From positions 25,754 through 89,753 of the forward strand of contig JAZHPA010000007.1 in the NCBI GenBank assembly GCA_051024685.1: DNA of 64,000 bases, written 5' to 3'. A model generated the notes under the pieces. It had not been told where the DNA came from and did no database searches. It saw only the letters and a list, made by a program, of their open reading frames with translations. The DNA is from UBA12545 sp051024685. GTDB lineage: Bacteria; Bacillota; DSM-521; Neomoorellales; Neomoorellaceae. Below are positions 34,398-43,509 of the stretch, one piece after another. A program made the translations under genes and the position numbers. Every line of letters starts with the position of its first letter. The stretch's first letter is position 1.

Positions 34398-35346
34398 GAG
34401 CGGATGGGCCATCGTTGTGGAAGGCTTGACCAAACGTTTCGGCAGTTTTACAGCCGTAAACAATGTCTCCTTTAAGGTGCGACGGGGGGAAATCTTCGGG
34501 TTTCTTGGCCCCAACGGCTCGGGAAAATCCACTACTATCCGCATGCTGTGTGGTCTTCTGGTCCCTACCAGCGGCCGGGCTACCGTCTTGGGACATGATA
34601 TTGTGCGAGAATCCGAAGTTATTCGCCGCAAGATAGGGTATATGTCGCAAAAGTTTAGCCTCTACGAAGACCTTACGGTAGGAGAAAACCTGGAATTTTA
34701 CGCCGGAGTTTATCAACTGTCGCCTGAGCGTTTTAGGCCGCGTAAAAAGGAGATTTTGAATCTTATCGGTTTGTCCGATAAAGAACGCATCCTTACCGGG
34801 AATCTTTCGATCGGCTGGAAACAGAAACTGGCCTTGGGATGTGCCTTGCTCCACGAACCGGAGCTTGTACTTTTGGATGAACCTACTAGCGGAGTTGATC
34901 CTGTGGCCCGCCGGAATTTTTGGGACCTTATCTACGATCTTTCCCACGCCGGTGTTACCGTCCTGGTCACCACCCATTACATGGACGAAGCTGAGCATTG
35001 CCATACTATCGGCTTTATTTATAACGGAAAACTTGTAGCCTTTGGAACTCCTGATCAACTTAAGATGACCAAAATGCAGGGTCGAATCTTGGAAATAAAA
35101 TGTTCGCCCCTTATGCCTGCTTTGGAGGCCTTAGCCGATGTTCCTGGAGTGAAAGAGGCGGCCATGTATGGGGCCGGCCTTCATGCCGTAGTGGGAGATG
35201 TGATTCGGGATACCCCTTATGTTCGCCAGGCCTTAGAAAGGGCGGGAGTGGAGGTGAGATCTATCCTCCCGGTGGAACCGGGTTTAGAAGATGTTTTTGT
35301 GTCTTTAGTAGAAGGTAGTTCTCACCCGGAGGGGGGTTCGGTTTAA
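34387..35346 (+). CDS. ABC exporter ATPase, second half (YbhF C-terminal type)
   Basis: About 319 residues from ATG 34387, whose ribosome site GGGGAAAGG lies in the upstream gene. Walker A GPNGSGKST; the signature is the variant LSIGWKQKLALGC rather than LSGGQ, as in the second domain of YbhF; Walker B LVLLDEPTSGVDP; TTHYMDEAEHC. It probably forms a heterodimer with the 33426 product. A 125-base spacer without recognisable features separates it from the permease. Confidence 0.9.
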   Translation: MMLESGWAIVVEGLTKRFGSFTAVNNVSFKVRRGEIFGFLGPNGSGKSTTIRMLCGLLVPTSGRATVLGHDIVRESEVIRRKIGYMSQKFSLYEDLTVGENLEFYAGVYQLSPERFRPRKKEILNLIGLSDKERILTGNLSIGWKQKLALGCALLHEPELVLLDEPTSGVDPVARRNFWDLIYDLSHAGVTVLVTTHYMDEAEHCHTIGFIYNGKLVAFGTPDQLKMTKMQGRILEIKCSPLMPALEALADVPGVKEAAMYGAGLHAVVGDVIRDTPYVRQALERAGVEVRSILPVEPGLEDVFVSLVEGSSHPEGGSV

Positions 35347-35471
35347 GGCACCGACAAAAAGAAGGATGCGCCAGAATGATGGCATGATGGTCGAGGCCGG
35401 ATATGGATGGGAGATAAGCCGGATAGAAAGGGTACGGATGTCAGTTTCGTGGAGAGGGGAGTCGGTGAAGG

Positions 35472-36611
35472 GTGAACTTCAAACGTATCTGGGCCATTGT
35501 AAGAAAGGAATTTATTCACATAAGAAGGGACCCCCGAACTATTGCCTTAATCCTGCTTATGCCGGTAATGCAGATGTTCATTTTTGGTTATGCCGTCTCT
35601 ACTAATGTAGAGCATATAAAGGCGGTAGTTTGGGACCAGGCCCGAGATCAGAGAAGCCGTGAATTGGTCCAGGCCTTGGTACAATCCCATTATTTTGATG
35701 TTGTGGCCTATGTGGAGAACCATGATGCTATACGGGAGTGGGTGGATAGAGGTAAGGCCCGGGTGGGTTTTGTTATTCCGGCGGATTTTTCCCGCCGGAT
35801 GGACCGAGGAGAGGCGGCTCCGGTGCAGGTGCTGGTGGACGGTTCGGATCCTATGACGGCCAGCACTGTGTTATCTGCGGCCGGGGCCATTGCCCAGGCC
35901 AAGTCCTCCGAATGGATGGGTGACGCTTTGCGCCGGCGAGGTGTAGAAAGCAACAGGGCCTCCCTGGCCAAGATAGATTTGCGGCCCTGGGTATGGTATA
36001 ACCCGGAGATGAAAAGTGTTAACTTCAATATTCCCGGGCTTATCGGTGTGATACTTCAGAATATCACCATGATGCTTACGGCTTTTGCCATAGTAAGGGA
36101 GCGGGAAAATGGCACTTTAGAGCAGCTTATAGTAACGCCAATCAAGCCCGTAGAGCTTATGTGGGGGAAGGTTATCCCCTATATCGTCATCGGTTTTGCC
36201 GACCTACTCTTGGCCATGGCTGTAGGCACCTGGTTGTTCGGTGTACCTGTACATGGGAGCCTCCTTCTTCTTCTGGCCCTTTCCTTTGTGTTCTTGGTGG
36301 GCGCCTTAGGTATCGGCCTTCTCATTTCCACTGTTTCCCGTACCCAGCTTCAGGCTATGCAGCTTACTATGTTCTTGGTTTTGCCTAACATACTGTTGTC
36401 CGGCTTTATGTTCCCCCAGGATGCCATGCCAAGGGTAATGCAAAGAATAGGCGAAGTCATCCCTCTAACCTATTTTATACAAATCTTGCGGGCCATAATC
36501 TTAAAGGGTGTGGGGTTGTCTTATCTCTGGTTCCAGGTAATTTATCTTCTGGTATTTGGGGTGGTCATCATTATAATAAGTGCCCTGAAATTCCGCAAAA
36601 ACCTGGAATAA
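35472..36611 (+). CDS. ABC-2 type exporter permease (YbhS/R-like)
   Basis: 379 residues; GTG 35472 after GGAGAGGGGAG. One N-terminal helix (TIALILLMPVMQMFIFGYA), a large extracellular domain at about residues 45-165, then five helices, including VILQNITMMLTAFAIVRERENGTLEQL, the ABC2_membrane signature. E. coli YbhSR uses two permeases; only one is present here, so a homodimer or a missing partner is likely. The TolC fragment after it hints that the operon once continued. Confidence 0.9.
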   Translation: MNFKRIWAIVRKEFIHIRRDPRTIALILLMPVMQMFIFGYAVSTNVEHIKAVVWDQARDQRSRELVQALVQSHYFDVVAYVENHDAIREWVDRGKARVGFVIPADFSRRMDRGEAAPVQVLVDGSDPMTASTVLSAAGAIAQAKSSEWMGDALRRRGVESNRASLAKIDLRPWVWYNPEMKSVNFNIPGLIGVILQNITMMLTAFAIVRERENGTLEQLIVTPIKPVELMWGKVIPYIVIGFADLLLAMAVGTWLFGVPVHGSLLLLLALSFVFLVGALGIGLLISTVSRTQLQAMQLTMFLVLPNILLSGFMFPQDAMPRVMQRIGEVIPLTYFIQILRAIILKGVGLSYLWFQVIYLLVFGVVIIIISALKFRKNLE

Positions 36612-36965
36612 GCTACAACTATTTATTTTTGCGGAAGGCGGCTACCGAGGCCTGCGAGAGCAAGCAATGCCTTAAGGTAGGAAAAGATAGCTGCTGCCAT
36701 TTTAGGTGGATTGAGAAGTGCTCATTGAACCCGGGACCGGGCAGAGTTATGCTGCCCGGCCTTATTAATTTAGTGATGTATTTTCTGAGGAAACTTTTAC
36801 CTTATTTTCAGGAAACCCGTGACAAAGAAGCATATAATTATTCCCGGAGCATCAGGTTACAGCCGCCACAGCCGGGGCAGGCAGGATATATTGCGAAGCG
36901 AAGCGGAGGGATGAAGAAGGTTGGGGCTGCTTCATAGCTAAAGGTTAGCTCATGCCGGCATTTGC
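36612..36965. other. Non-coding gap with weak terminator-like hairpin
   Basis: CCGGGCAG (36737-36744) pairs with CTGCCCGG (36752-36759), followed by CCTTATTAATTT, a weak terminator for the exporter operon. I see no convincing gene here; a 102-codon frame (36629-36937) lacks a ribosome site and family features. Confidence 0.5.
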
Positions 36966-37346
36966 TTGACCCGGCTGCTGGCGGCAGGAAATGAGGCACC
37001 TCTGCGGCATTCCGTGGGCCATAAGGCTGAGGCAAGATACCGGGTGGGGCTGGAAAGCTATATAAACGTCGTACAAAAGCGTTATGACCTTGTTTCTGCC
37101 CGGGCGGAGTTGGCGCAGGCCCAGGAGTCGCTGGAAGAGGCCTATAGGGGGCTGAACCAGCTCTTAAGGCTTTCCCTGGATGCCAGGCCGGTGCTGGCTG
37201 GTGAGCCGGAGTTTGTGCCCCTAGAAGTCGCGGATGTGCAGGCTGAGATCACTAGGATAGTGGAAGCTAGCCCGGACGTGTGGCAGCTCAATGAAAAGAT
37301 AAAGCTGCAGAAGAACACCTACGGCAGGAAACAAGTTGCAACCTGA
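36966..37346 (+). pseudogene. TolC-family outer-membrane efflux protein fragment
   Basis: About 100 residues of a TolC-like helical repeat: YRVGLESYINVVQKRYDLVSARAELAQAQ, then LNQLLRLSLDARPVLAGEPEF. Full proteins have some 400 residues with signal peptide; here both ends are missing, and no credible start precedes the homologous part (which begins near 37010). It lies between two ABC exporter operons, each with an HlyD-type adaptor. TolC relatives are unusual but known in some Firmicutes. Most likely a deletion remnant. Confidence 0.6.
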
Positions 37347-37403
37347 TTTTTCCGAGGCTACGTCGTTGGGAGACCGGTACATCGGAGTCAAGGAGGGGGA
37401 GAA

Positions 37404-38918
37404 GTGCAGGAGGAAAGAGAAACCCTGGCGGTGAGACTGGGTAGGAAGATCAGGCGGTTCAAGTGGCCCCTAATCCTCTTGGTGCTCCTGGTTGGCATGG
37501 GGGGATACTTTGGCTACCGCCACTTAAAAGGTAGCGCCAAGCCGGCCTACCTCAGCGTGCCCGTCGGCAAGGTTACCATCCAGAACGTTGTGCAGGCCAC
37601 CGGTACTTTGGAACCGGTACGCACGGCCAGTCTAAATTTCAAGAGCGCCGGTCTGATCAAAGCCGTATACGTTAAGGTCGGTGACCGGGTGAAGAAAGGC
37701 CAGCTTCTGGCCGAACAGGATACTCAGGAGCTGGAAGGAGAACTGCGGAAGGCAGAGAGCAGCCTCAAGAAGTCCGAGGTAGAGCTTAAGAACCTGCTTT
37801 CCGGGCCCAAGGAGGAGGAAATCGCGCAGAAGCAGTCGGAAGTAGAGGTCAACCGCCTGGAGTACGAGGCAGCCCAGAAGGACCTGGAAAGGCAGAAAAA
37901 GCTTTACGAAGCCGGTGCTGCTTCTGCTGCCGATGTTGAGTCTGCGGAGAAGGCGGTAGTGAACGCCAAGGCCAAGCTGCAGCAGTCCGAGCTGGCCCTC
38001 AAGCTCCTCCAGGAGGGTAGCTCGCAGGAAGAGATCGCTGCGGCGCAGGCTGCGGTGGAGGCTACCCGCATTGACGTAGAGATGGCGCAGCTAAACCTCG
38101 AGGGGGCCAAGATTACAGCGCCTTTCGACGGCATCGTTACGGAAGTGAACGGCGAGGTGGGCCAAAGGGCTGGGGGTACGGGCAACGGCGGTGAAACGGG
38201 AGGGGTCATCACCCTGGTGAGTGAGGAACTCCAGCTCAAGGCTCTGGTCAACGAGGCTGACATAGGCAAGGTGCAGGAGGGCCAGGACGTGGAGTTCACC
38301 GTGTCCGCCTACGGCACCACTACATTTAAAGGAAAAGTGGCCAGCATTGCCCCGCAGGCGAGCACCCAGTCGAACGTGGCGGTATTCGAGGTGGTCATTT
38401 CCGTGGAAGACCCGAACCACCAGCTTAAGTCCGGCATGACGGCCACGGCCAACATCATACTGGCCCGTAAGGAGGACACCCTTGCTGTCCCCGCCATGGC
38501 CATAAGCTATGCAGAAAGCTACCTGAAGGCCAATGCGGGCAGGGCTGGTGCAGGGGCGCAGCCGGGCTCTGCTCCTTCCGCTCAAGGCGGCCAGGTCCGG
38601 GAGGGGCAGGAGGGTAAGGGAAAACAGTCCATGGCAGCAACCGCCCAGTCGGAGGATACCAGGGTAGTCCTGGTGCTGCAGAACGGTGAGCCCCTACCCC
38701 GGCGGATAAAGGTGGGCTTGAGCGATGGAGAGTACACGGAGGTCCTGGAGGGCCTGAGTGAAGGTGAAAGGGTGGTCATCGGCGTGATCAATGCCCGAAG
38801 CTCTTCCTCCACCACGCGTACGCAGCAGGGCTCAAGCTCATCAAACAATCAGAGATCCGTAAACCAGCGAACACCAGGCATGCCGGGTGGCCCCATGCCA
38901 CCGGGACCGCCGCTGTAA
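37404..38918 (+). CDS. MacA-like periplasmic adaptor (RND/HlyD type)
   Basis: 504 residues from GTG 37404, GGGGGAG upstream. Membrane anchor at about residues 18-36 (PLILLVLLVGMGGYFGYR), lipoyl halves VGKVTIQNVVQATGTLEPVR and ITAPFDGIVTEVNGEVGQ flanking a coiled coil of about 130 residues, then a beta-barrel and a membrane-proximal domain. The tail (about the last 40 residues) is low-complexity Ser/Asn/Gln then Pro/Gly. It operates with the ATPase and permease that follow at once, a MacAB-like tripartite exporter. Confidence 0.9.
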   Translation: MQEERETLAVRLGRKIRRFKWPLILLVLLVGMGGYFGYRHLKGSAKPAYLSVPVGKVTIQNVVQATGTLEPVRTASLNFKSAGLIKAVYVKVGDRVKKGQLLAEQDTQELEGELRKAESSLKKSEVELKNLLSGPKEEEIAQKQSEVEVNRLEYEAAQKDLERQKKLYEAGAASAADVESAEKAVVNAKAKLQQSELALKLLQEGSSQEEIAAAQAAVEATRIDVEMAQLNLEGAKITAPFDGIVTEVNGEVGQRAGGTGNGGETGGVITLVSEELQLKALVNEADIGKVQEGQDVEFTVSAYGTTTFKGKVASIAPQASTQSNVAVFEVVISVEDPNHQLKSGMTATANIILARKEDTLAVPAMAISYAESYLKANAGRAGAGAQPGSAPSAQGGQVREGQEGKGKQSMAATAQSEDTRVVLVLQNGEPLPRRIKVGLSDGEYTEVLEGLSEGERVVIGVINARSSSSTTRTQQGSSSSNNQRSVNQRTPGMPGGPMPPGPPL

Positions 38919-38937
38919 GGAGGTGGCCCTAACTGAT

Positions 38938-39699
38938 ATGGCAGAGGATTTGATCAAGGTGGAAGGCATTTCTAAAGTATACCGGCAGACCGGGAACCAC
39001 GGGGTGGTGGCCTTAAAGGATGTGTCCTTCACTGTAAACCGCGGGGAGATGGTAGCCATCATGGGGCCCTCGGGTTCGGGGAAGTCTACCTTAATGCATA
39101 TCCTGGGTTGCCTGGATAAGCCCGACCGGGGCCGCTATTTTCTGGCCGGCAGGGACATGACCGCCCTGGACACTTTTGAGCTGGCTGCCATCCGCAACCG
39201 CTATATAGGCTTTGTATTCCAGAACTTCAACCTCCTGAGCAGGGCCACGGCCCTGGAAAACGTGGCCCTGCCCCTGGTATACGCCCGGGTGGGGGCCAAA
39301 GAGCGGGAAAGGCGGGCAAGGAAGGTACTGGAGACACTTGGGCTAGCCGGACGGGAGCACCACCTTCCCACCCAGCTCTCCGGCGGTCAGCAGCAGAGGG
39401 TCGCCATCGGCCGGGCCCTGATAAATAATCCCGAGCTCTTGCTGGCCGACGAGCCCACGGGCCAGCTTGACTCCAAATCGAGCGCGGACATAATGTACCT
39501 TCTTCAGACCCTGCACCGGGAGAGGGGCCTGACTATAGTGATCGTGACCCATGAGCCGGACATAGCCGCCCACTGCCAGAGAGTCTTAAGGATAAGGGAC
39601 GGGATGCTGGTGGGTGATGAGAAGGTGGAGACTCCCACCGTCGCCCGGCCGTCCATGGATGTGTTATCCCGGGAGGTGAACGGCTCGTGGTCCTGCTGA
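38938..39699 (+). CDS. MacB/LolD-type ABC exporter ATPase
   Basis: 253 residues from ATG 38938; AAGGAGG is 14 bases upstream, slightly distant. Walker A GPSGSGKST, signature LSGGQQQRVAIGRA, Walker B LLLADEPTGQLD, and H-loop VTHEPDIA. It starts 19 bases after the adaptor and overlaps the permease gene by 13 bases. The C-terminal 25 residues extend beyond the conserved domain. Confidence 0.92.
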   Translation: MAEDLIKVEGISKVYRQTGNHGVVALKDVSFTVNRGEMVAIMGPSGSGKSTLMHILGCLDKPDRGRYFLAGRDMTALDTFELAAIRNRYIGFVFQNFNLLSRATALENVALPLVYARVGAKERERRARKVLETLGLAGREHHLPTQLSGGQQQRVAIGRALINNPELLLADEPTGQLDSKSSADIMYLLQTLHRERGLTIVIVTHEPDIAAHCQRVLRIRDGMLVGDEKVETPTVARPSMDVLSREVNGSWSC

Positions 39700-40898
39700 C
39701 CGCCCTGCAGATGGCTTTACGCAGTATAAGGGCCAACAAGCTCCGTTCCGGCCTCACCATGCTGGGAATAATAATCGGGGTCATGGCGGTTATTGTCATG
39801 GTGGCCTTAAGCCAGGGGGCCAGGGCGCAGGTTACAGAGCGGATAGCCAGCATGGGTTCTAATCTTCTGGTCATCACTCCCGGCTTTGGCCAGGGGCCGG
39901 TTAGGGGTGCGGCGGTCACCAACCGGCTAACTTACGAAGACGCCCGGGCCATAGCCCGCCTTCCGCTGGTGAAAAATGTGGCCCCGGAAGTGTCTACTGA
40001 AGCTACGGTAACTTATGGTAACCAGACTTGGACGGCTACGGTCAGCGGCACCACTCCGGATTTGCAAAGAATAAGAGACTGGACCCTGGAGGCGGGTAAC
40101 TTCTTTACCGAAGAAGACGTAACAGCCGGATCCATGGTAGCTGTCCTGGGATATACGGTTGCCGAGAATCTGTTTTCTCCGGCGGTAAATCCTGTAGGAA
40201 ACCGTATACAGCTCAACGGGCTGAGCTTTACAGTGATAGGTGTCCTGACTTCCAAAGGTGCCAGCATGGGTGGCATAGACCAGGATAACACCATCTATAT
40301 ACCTCTGACCACCGCCCAGCAGAGGCTCTTAGGCACTAAGTATGTCAGGCAGATAAGCGTACAGGTAGAGACGGCTGAAGCACTCGATGCCCTGCAGGAG
40401 GCCGTAACTACCCTGCTGAGGGCACGGCACCATCTGAGCGAAAACGCAGACAACGATTTTAACATCCGGAATATGGCGGACCTCCTTTCGGCTGTAGAGG
40501 ACACCACGCGCATCATGACCCTGCTCTTGGGGGGTATAGCAGCGGTGTCCCTGGTGGTAGGGGGTATAGGTATCATGAACATCATGCTAGTTTCGGTGAC
40601 CGAACGCACGCGGGAAATAGGTATCCGCATGGCAGTCGGGGCTACACCTTCCGATATCCTTGTTCAGTTTTTGGTAGAGTCTTTTGTCCTCAGCGTAAGC
40701 GGGGGGCTTATAGGAGTTTTCCTGGGCTGGATTACTACCAGGGTCTTCAGCCACTTTGCGGGATGGAAGATGTACCTCTCGCCTCCGGTAGTACTTCTGG
40801 CCCTAGGGTTTGCTGCAGCGGTAGGAATATTTTTTGGGTATTATCCGGCTAAGAGAGCGGCTTCTTCTAACCCCATCGAGTCCTTAAGGTTTGAATAA
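39687..40898 (+). CDS. MacB-type ABC exporter permease (FtsX family)
   Basis: 403 residues, GTG 39687 inside the ATPase gene end. Helix 1 carries RANKLRSGLTMLGIIIGVMAVIVMVAL, a MacB hallmark. A large outer domain (about residues 50-270) contains TRLTYEDARAIARLP-like sequence. Three more helices follow, with the FtsX motif VGGIGIMNIMLVSVTERTREIGIRMAVGA. Together with the two upstream genes it makes a mechanotransmission-type exporter for macrolides, peptides or lipoproteins; the substrate cannot be read. Confidence 0.92.
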   Translation: MVLLTALQMALRSIRANKLRSGLTMLGIIIGVMAVIVMVALSQGARAQVTERIASMGSNLLVITPGFGQGPVRGAAVTNRLTYEDARAIARLPLVKNVAPEVSTEATVTYGNQTWTATVSGTTPDLQRIRDWTLEAGNFFTEEDVTAGSMVAVLGYTVAENLFSPAVNPVGNRIQLNGLSFTVIGVLTSKGASMGGIDQDNTIYIPLTTAQQRLLGTKYVRQISVQVETAEALDALQEAVTTLLRARHHLSENADNDFNIRNMADLLSAVEDTTRIMTLLLGGIAAVSLVVGGIGIMNIMLVSVTERTREIGIRMAVGATPSDILVQFLVESFVLSVSGGLIGVFLGWITTRVFSHFAGWKMYLSPPVVLLALGFAAAVGIFFGYYPAKRAASSNPIESLRFE

Positions 40899-41180
40899 CG
40901 GCGAAATGTTCGAGACTGCATGTTTTCCAGCAGGCCCGGGGAGGGCTCAAACTTGTGTTGTTGGAATTTCCCACCCCGGCTATTTACCCGGCCTCCGGCG
41001 GAAGGGCTTGCCAGACTTTGGGGCGGCCTCCGCATGGGTCGGCTTCCACCTCGACGCGGATAGGGGAACCCCCTTCTCCCGGCGGAAAATTATGCCTTAC
41101 CCGTCGGAACGGGCAGCCGGGTGGCGTTACATGTATGGAAAAGGCTTAGCCCCTGCCAAAAAACATCGAGGAGGGTATCC

Positions 41181-41512
41181 ATGGAGCAAAGCCAGAGATT
41201 TCGCAACATAGAGCTCTCTGGCGGAACTGGTGGAGTACCAGAAAAGCACCATAGTGAGTAGGACCCTGGTTCAAGGCAAAAACTTGAGTCTCACTCTTTT
41301 TGCCTTTGCAGCGGGAGAGGAGATCAGCGCCCATACCTCCCCGGGGATGCCCTGGTACAAGTACTGGGGACGGGGAGGCGGAAATCACCATCGGTGAGCA
41401 GAAGATGGAGGTTAAGGCGGGCGAGGTGATAGTCATGCCGGCGGGTATTCCCCATGCCCTTTATGCCCGCAAACCCTCCAAAATGCTCCTGATTGGAGTG
41501 TTCAATCCCTAG
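41181..41512 (+). pseudogene. Frameshifted cupin gene
   Basis: GAGGAGGG precedes ATG 41181 (MEQSQRFRNIEL). The frame must shift near 41212 to read LAELVEYQKSTIVSRTLVQ...LTLFAFAAGEEISAHTSPG, then again near 41342-41370 to read GEAEITIGEQKMEVKAGEVIVMPAGIPHALYA. The joined product is a single-domain cupin of about 110 residues of the common small cupin_2 type. At least two indels inactivate it. The 282 bases before it (40899-41180) contain nothing I can identify. Confidence 0.7.
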
Positions 41513-41543
41513 CATTTAACTTAAGACCCACCGGTTCAGCAGG

Positions 41544-41599
41544 AAAAGGCTCCCTTTTGCCGAATACCTTTTAGCATGAAACGGCAAGGGGGCTTTTTT
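41544..41599 (+). terminator. Terminator hairpin that contains the S41 protease ribosome site
   Basis: GGC-t-CCC...GCCG (41548-41562) pairs with CGGC-aa-GGGgGC (41582-41593), followed by TTTTTT. The only ribosome-site-like sequence for ATG 41601, AAGGGGG (41586-41592), lies in the 3' arm, so folding would hide it. Confidence 0.65.
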
Positions 41600-41600
41600 C

Positions 41601-42749
41601 ATGTTGCAGTTGGGGCGGCGTCTAAGGGGCCGCGTGCTGATTTATGTAATCCTGGCCTTATGGTGGTTTATTGTTCCGCCTGCGGCACTGGCAGGGGAGG
41701 AGAGGGACACTACCTCTTTCTGGCCCCTGCTGACAGAAGTGCGCGACTTGATCGAAAAGAATTATGCCGGTGAGATAGACCCGTATTCCCTTGAACAGGG
41801 GGCCATCCGGGGTATGATCCAGGCCCTGGGAGACCCCTACAGCGACTACCTTTCCCCCCAGGAGGTAGAAGCCTTTCACCAGGTACTAGAAGGCGAATAT
41901 TCGGGTACCGGCATGGTTGTCGCCGAGGAGAATGGAGTCTTTGTCATCCAAGCTGTCCTGGCATCTTCTCCGGCAGCCCGTCAGGGCATCCGGCCGGGGG
42001 GCGTGCTGTTAAGGGTGGATGGAAAGTCCTTAAAGGGGCTGTCCTTGGAAGAGATAGTTTCGCTCCTCCGCGGGGAGCCGGGCACCCAGGTGATCGTGGA
42101 AATAGCGTGGCCGTGGGAGTCTCAACCCCGTAGCTTTACTTTGGTGCGTGAACTAATCCGCCAGCCGGTAGTGGAAGTGGCCCTTTTGGAAGGAGACGTC
42201 GGATATCTAGGCGTTAGGTCCTTTGCTGCACGGACCCCTGACGAGGTAGCCCGGGGCCTGGAACAGCTGGAGGAGGCAGGAGCCCGCGGCCTGATCCTGG
42301 ACCTGCGGGGGAATTCCGGCGGCTACCTTGGGGCCGCGGTAGAGGTGGCGTCCCTTTTCTTGCTTGAGGGCACGCCGGTAGTACAGGTGGTGGATAAAGA
42401 GGGAAGGGTGGAGGTTTTGCGCTCGGAAGGGCCGGGGCTTGACTGGCCGGTGGTGGTCCTGGTGGATCATGAAACCGCCAGCGCCGCGGAGCTGCTGGCG
42501 GGCGCCCTGCAGGATACGGGAGCGGCCCTGGTGGTAGGCACCCGTACCTTTGGCAAGGGCAGCATCCAGAGCCTTTTGCCCCTGAGCAACGGCGGCGCCC
42601 TCAAGCTCACTACGGGCTATTATCTTACCCCGGCCGGCCGCAAGATTGACGGGGAGGGGCTTGAGCCGGACTTGGACGTGAGTGACCCGGAGGAACAGCT
42701 GCGTACTGCGGTTCATTTGCTCAAAAACCGGCATCCCTCTGCTGCCTGA
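41601..42749 (+). CDS. S41 family C-terminal processing peptidase
   Basis: 382 residues; ATG 41601. The N-terminal helix with an Ala-x-Ala-like end (IPPAALAGEE, actually VPPAALA) suggests export or anchoring. LLTEVRDLIEKNYAGEIDPYSLEQGAIRGM is the N-terminal module, a PDZ domain lies at about 95-180 (GTGMVVAEENGVFVIQAV), and the protease core has LDLRGNSGGYL, nucleophile Ser in DHETASAAELLAGAL, and Lys in RTFGKGSIQ. CtpA-type proteases cut cell-envelope proteins or signalling factors. It stands alone between pseudogenes, so its context gives no hint of a target. Confidence 0.9.
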   Translation: MLQLGRRLRGRVLIYVILALWWFIVPPAALAGEERDTTSFWPLLTEVRDLIEKNYAGEIDPYSLEQGAIRGMIQALGDPYSDYLSPQEVEAFHQVLEGEYSGTGMVVAEENGVFVIQAVLASSPAARQGIRPGGVLLRVDGKSLKGLSLEEIVSLLRGEPGTQVIVEIAWPWESQPRSFTLVRELIRQPVVEVALLEGDVGYLGVRSFAARTPDEVARGLEQLEEAGARGLILDLRGNSGGYLGAAVEVASLFLLEGTPVVQVVDKEGRVEVLRSEGPGLDWPVVVLVDHETASAAELLAGALQDTGAALVVGTRTFGKGSIQSLLPLSNGGALKLTTGYYLTPAGRKIDGEGLEPDLDVSDPEEQLRTAVHLLKNRHPSAA

Positions 42750-42812
42750 AACGGTGAAACAAGAACAATGTTTCACAAATACAACGCAGGCGCTGCTACG
42801 GAGGGGCTATCC

Positions 42813-43002
42813 ATGGCCGAGATCGCCTTTATTGCGCCCTATGAAGATTTAGCCCATGTTGCCCGTCAGGTGAGCCAGGAGCTGAGGATGGAGATGGAGA
42901 TCTACGTGGCACGCATGGAAGAAGGGGTTAGGGTGGCCCATGAAGCAGCTCAAAGGGGCTGCCAGGTACTGGTAAGCCGGGGTGTGACCGCCTCTGGTGA
43001 CC
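42813..43002 (+). pseudogene. PrpR N-terminal sensor domain fragment
   Basis: ATG 42813 has GGAGGGG upstream and opens MAEIAFIAPYEDLAHVARQV, running to GCQVLVSRGVTA, the start of a PrpR_N sensory domain as found in sigma-54 activators. After about 63 residues the homology stops and the frame enters sequence of a different gene. The rest of the regulator (sensor remainder, AAA+ and HTH domains) is absent, so this is a deletion relic. Confidence 0.6.
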
Positions 43003-43338
43003 GGGTTCCTGGCCGCGCTGATCTCCGCTTATGCCAGCATATAGGAGTCCACTATAGGAGTCATTTTACCGGCCTTTATCCCTATGGCTCCAACGTTACT
43101 ACAGAAGGTCGGGGCACCACCTACAGATCTCATACCTTTGCTTTCCACTATTGTAGTGTGCGGCTTCCTCACCGATTGGAGCCCACTTTCCACCACTGGC
43201 GCCCTTTTCTATGCCAATGCCGGGGAGAGAACCGATAAGCAGAAGCTGTTCCGGGATATGCTTATCTGGGGCTTATCCATGTCGGTGGCCGGAGCCGTAG
43301 TGAGCTGGCTGGCCTTCATCGTTTTAAGGCTACCGTGA
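43003..43338 (+). pseudogene. C-terminal fragment of a carboxylate-type permease
   Basis: Read in the frame that ends at TGA 43336-43338, this gives TGFLAALISAYASI, an in-frame TAG at 43042-43044, then GVILPAFIPMAPTLLQKV and PLLSTIVVCGFLTDWSPLSTTGALF, ending in a last membrane helix. It resembles the C-terminus of SLC13/MatC-like ion-coupled carboxylate transporters. The stop lies in a short direct repeat (ATAGGAGTC at 43041 and 43054). It is fused directly to the PrpR fragment, which points to one deletion joining two genes. Confidence 0.5.
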
Positions 43339-43355
43339 GCGGAAACAACACTTCC

Positions 43356-43385
43356 GGCCTGCCTCCCCGGCAGGCCTGTTTTTTC
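43356..43385 (+). terminator. Intrinsic terminator
   Basis: GGCCTGCC (43356-43363) pairs with GGCAGGCC (43369-43376), followed by TGTTTTTT. It would have ended the former permease gene. Confidence 0.85.
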
Positions 43386-43509
43386 GGGCCGCTGATGCAG
43401 ATTTGCTGGTGGCCGTAGCTCGGGGTCTGTGTTAAAATTTAAGGGAAAACTTAGAAACAAAGTTTTACCGCCGAGGATTAATCGGAAGTGCCGGGTGGCT
43501 GACTAAATT

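Noticed and set aside
36629..36937. Plus-strand frame of 102 codons after the exporter operon
   Set aside because: No ribosome site, no family features, and it runs through a terminator-like hairpin.
40899..41180. Overlapping small frames before the cupin remnant
   Set aside because: Translations in all frames lack recognisable motifs; no start signals.
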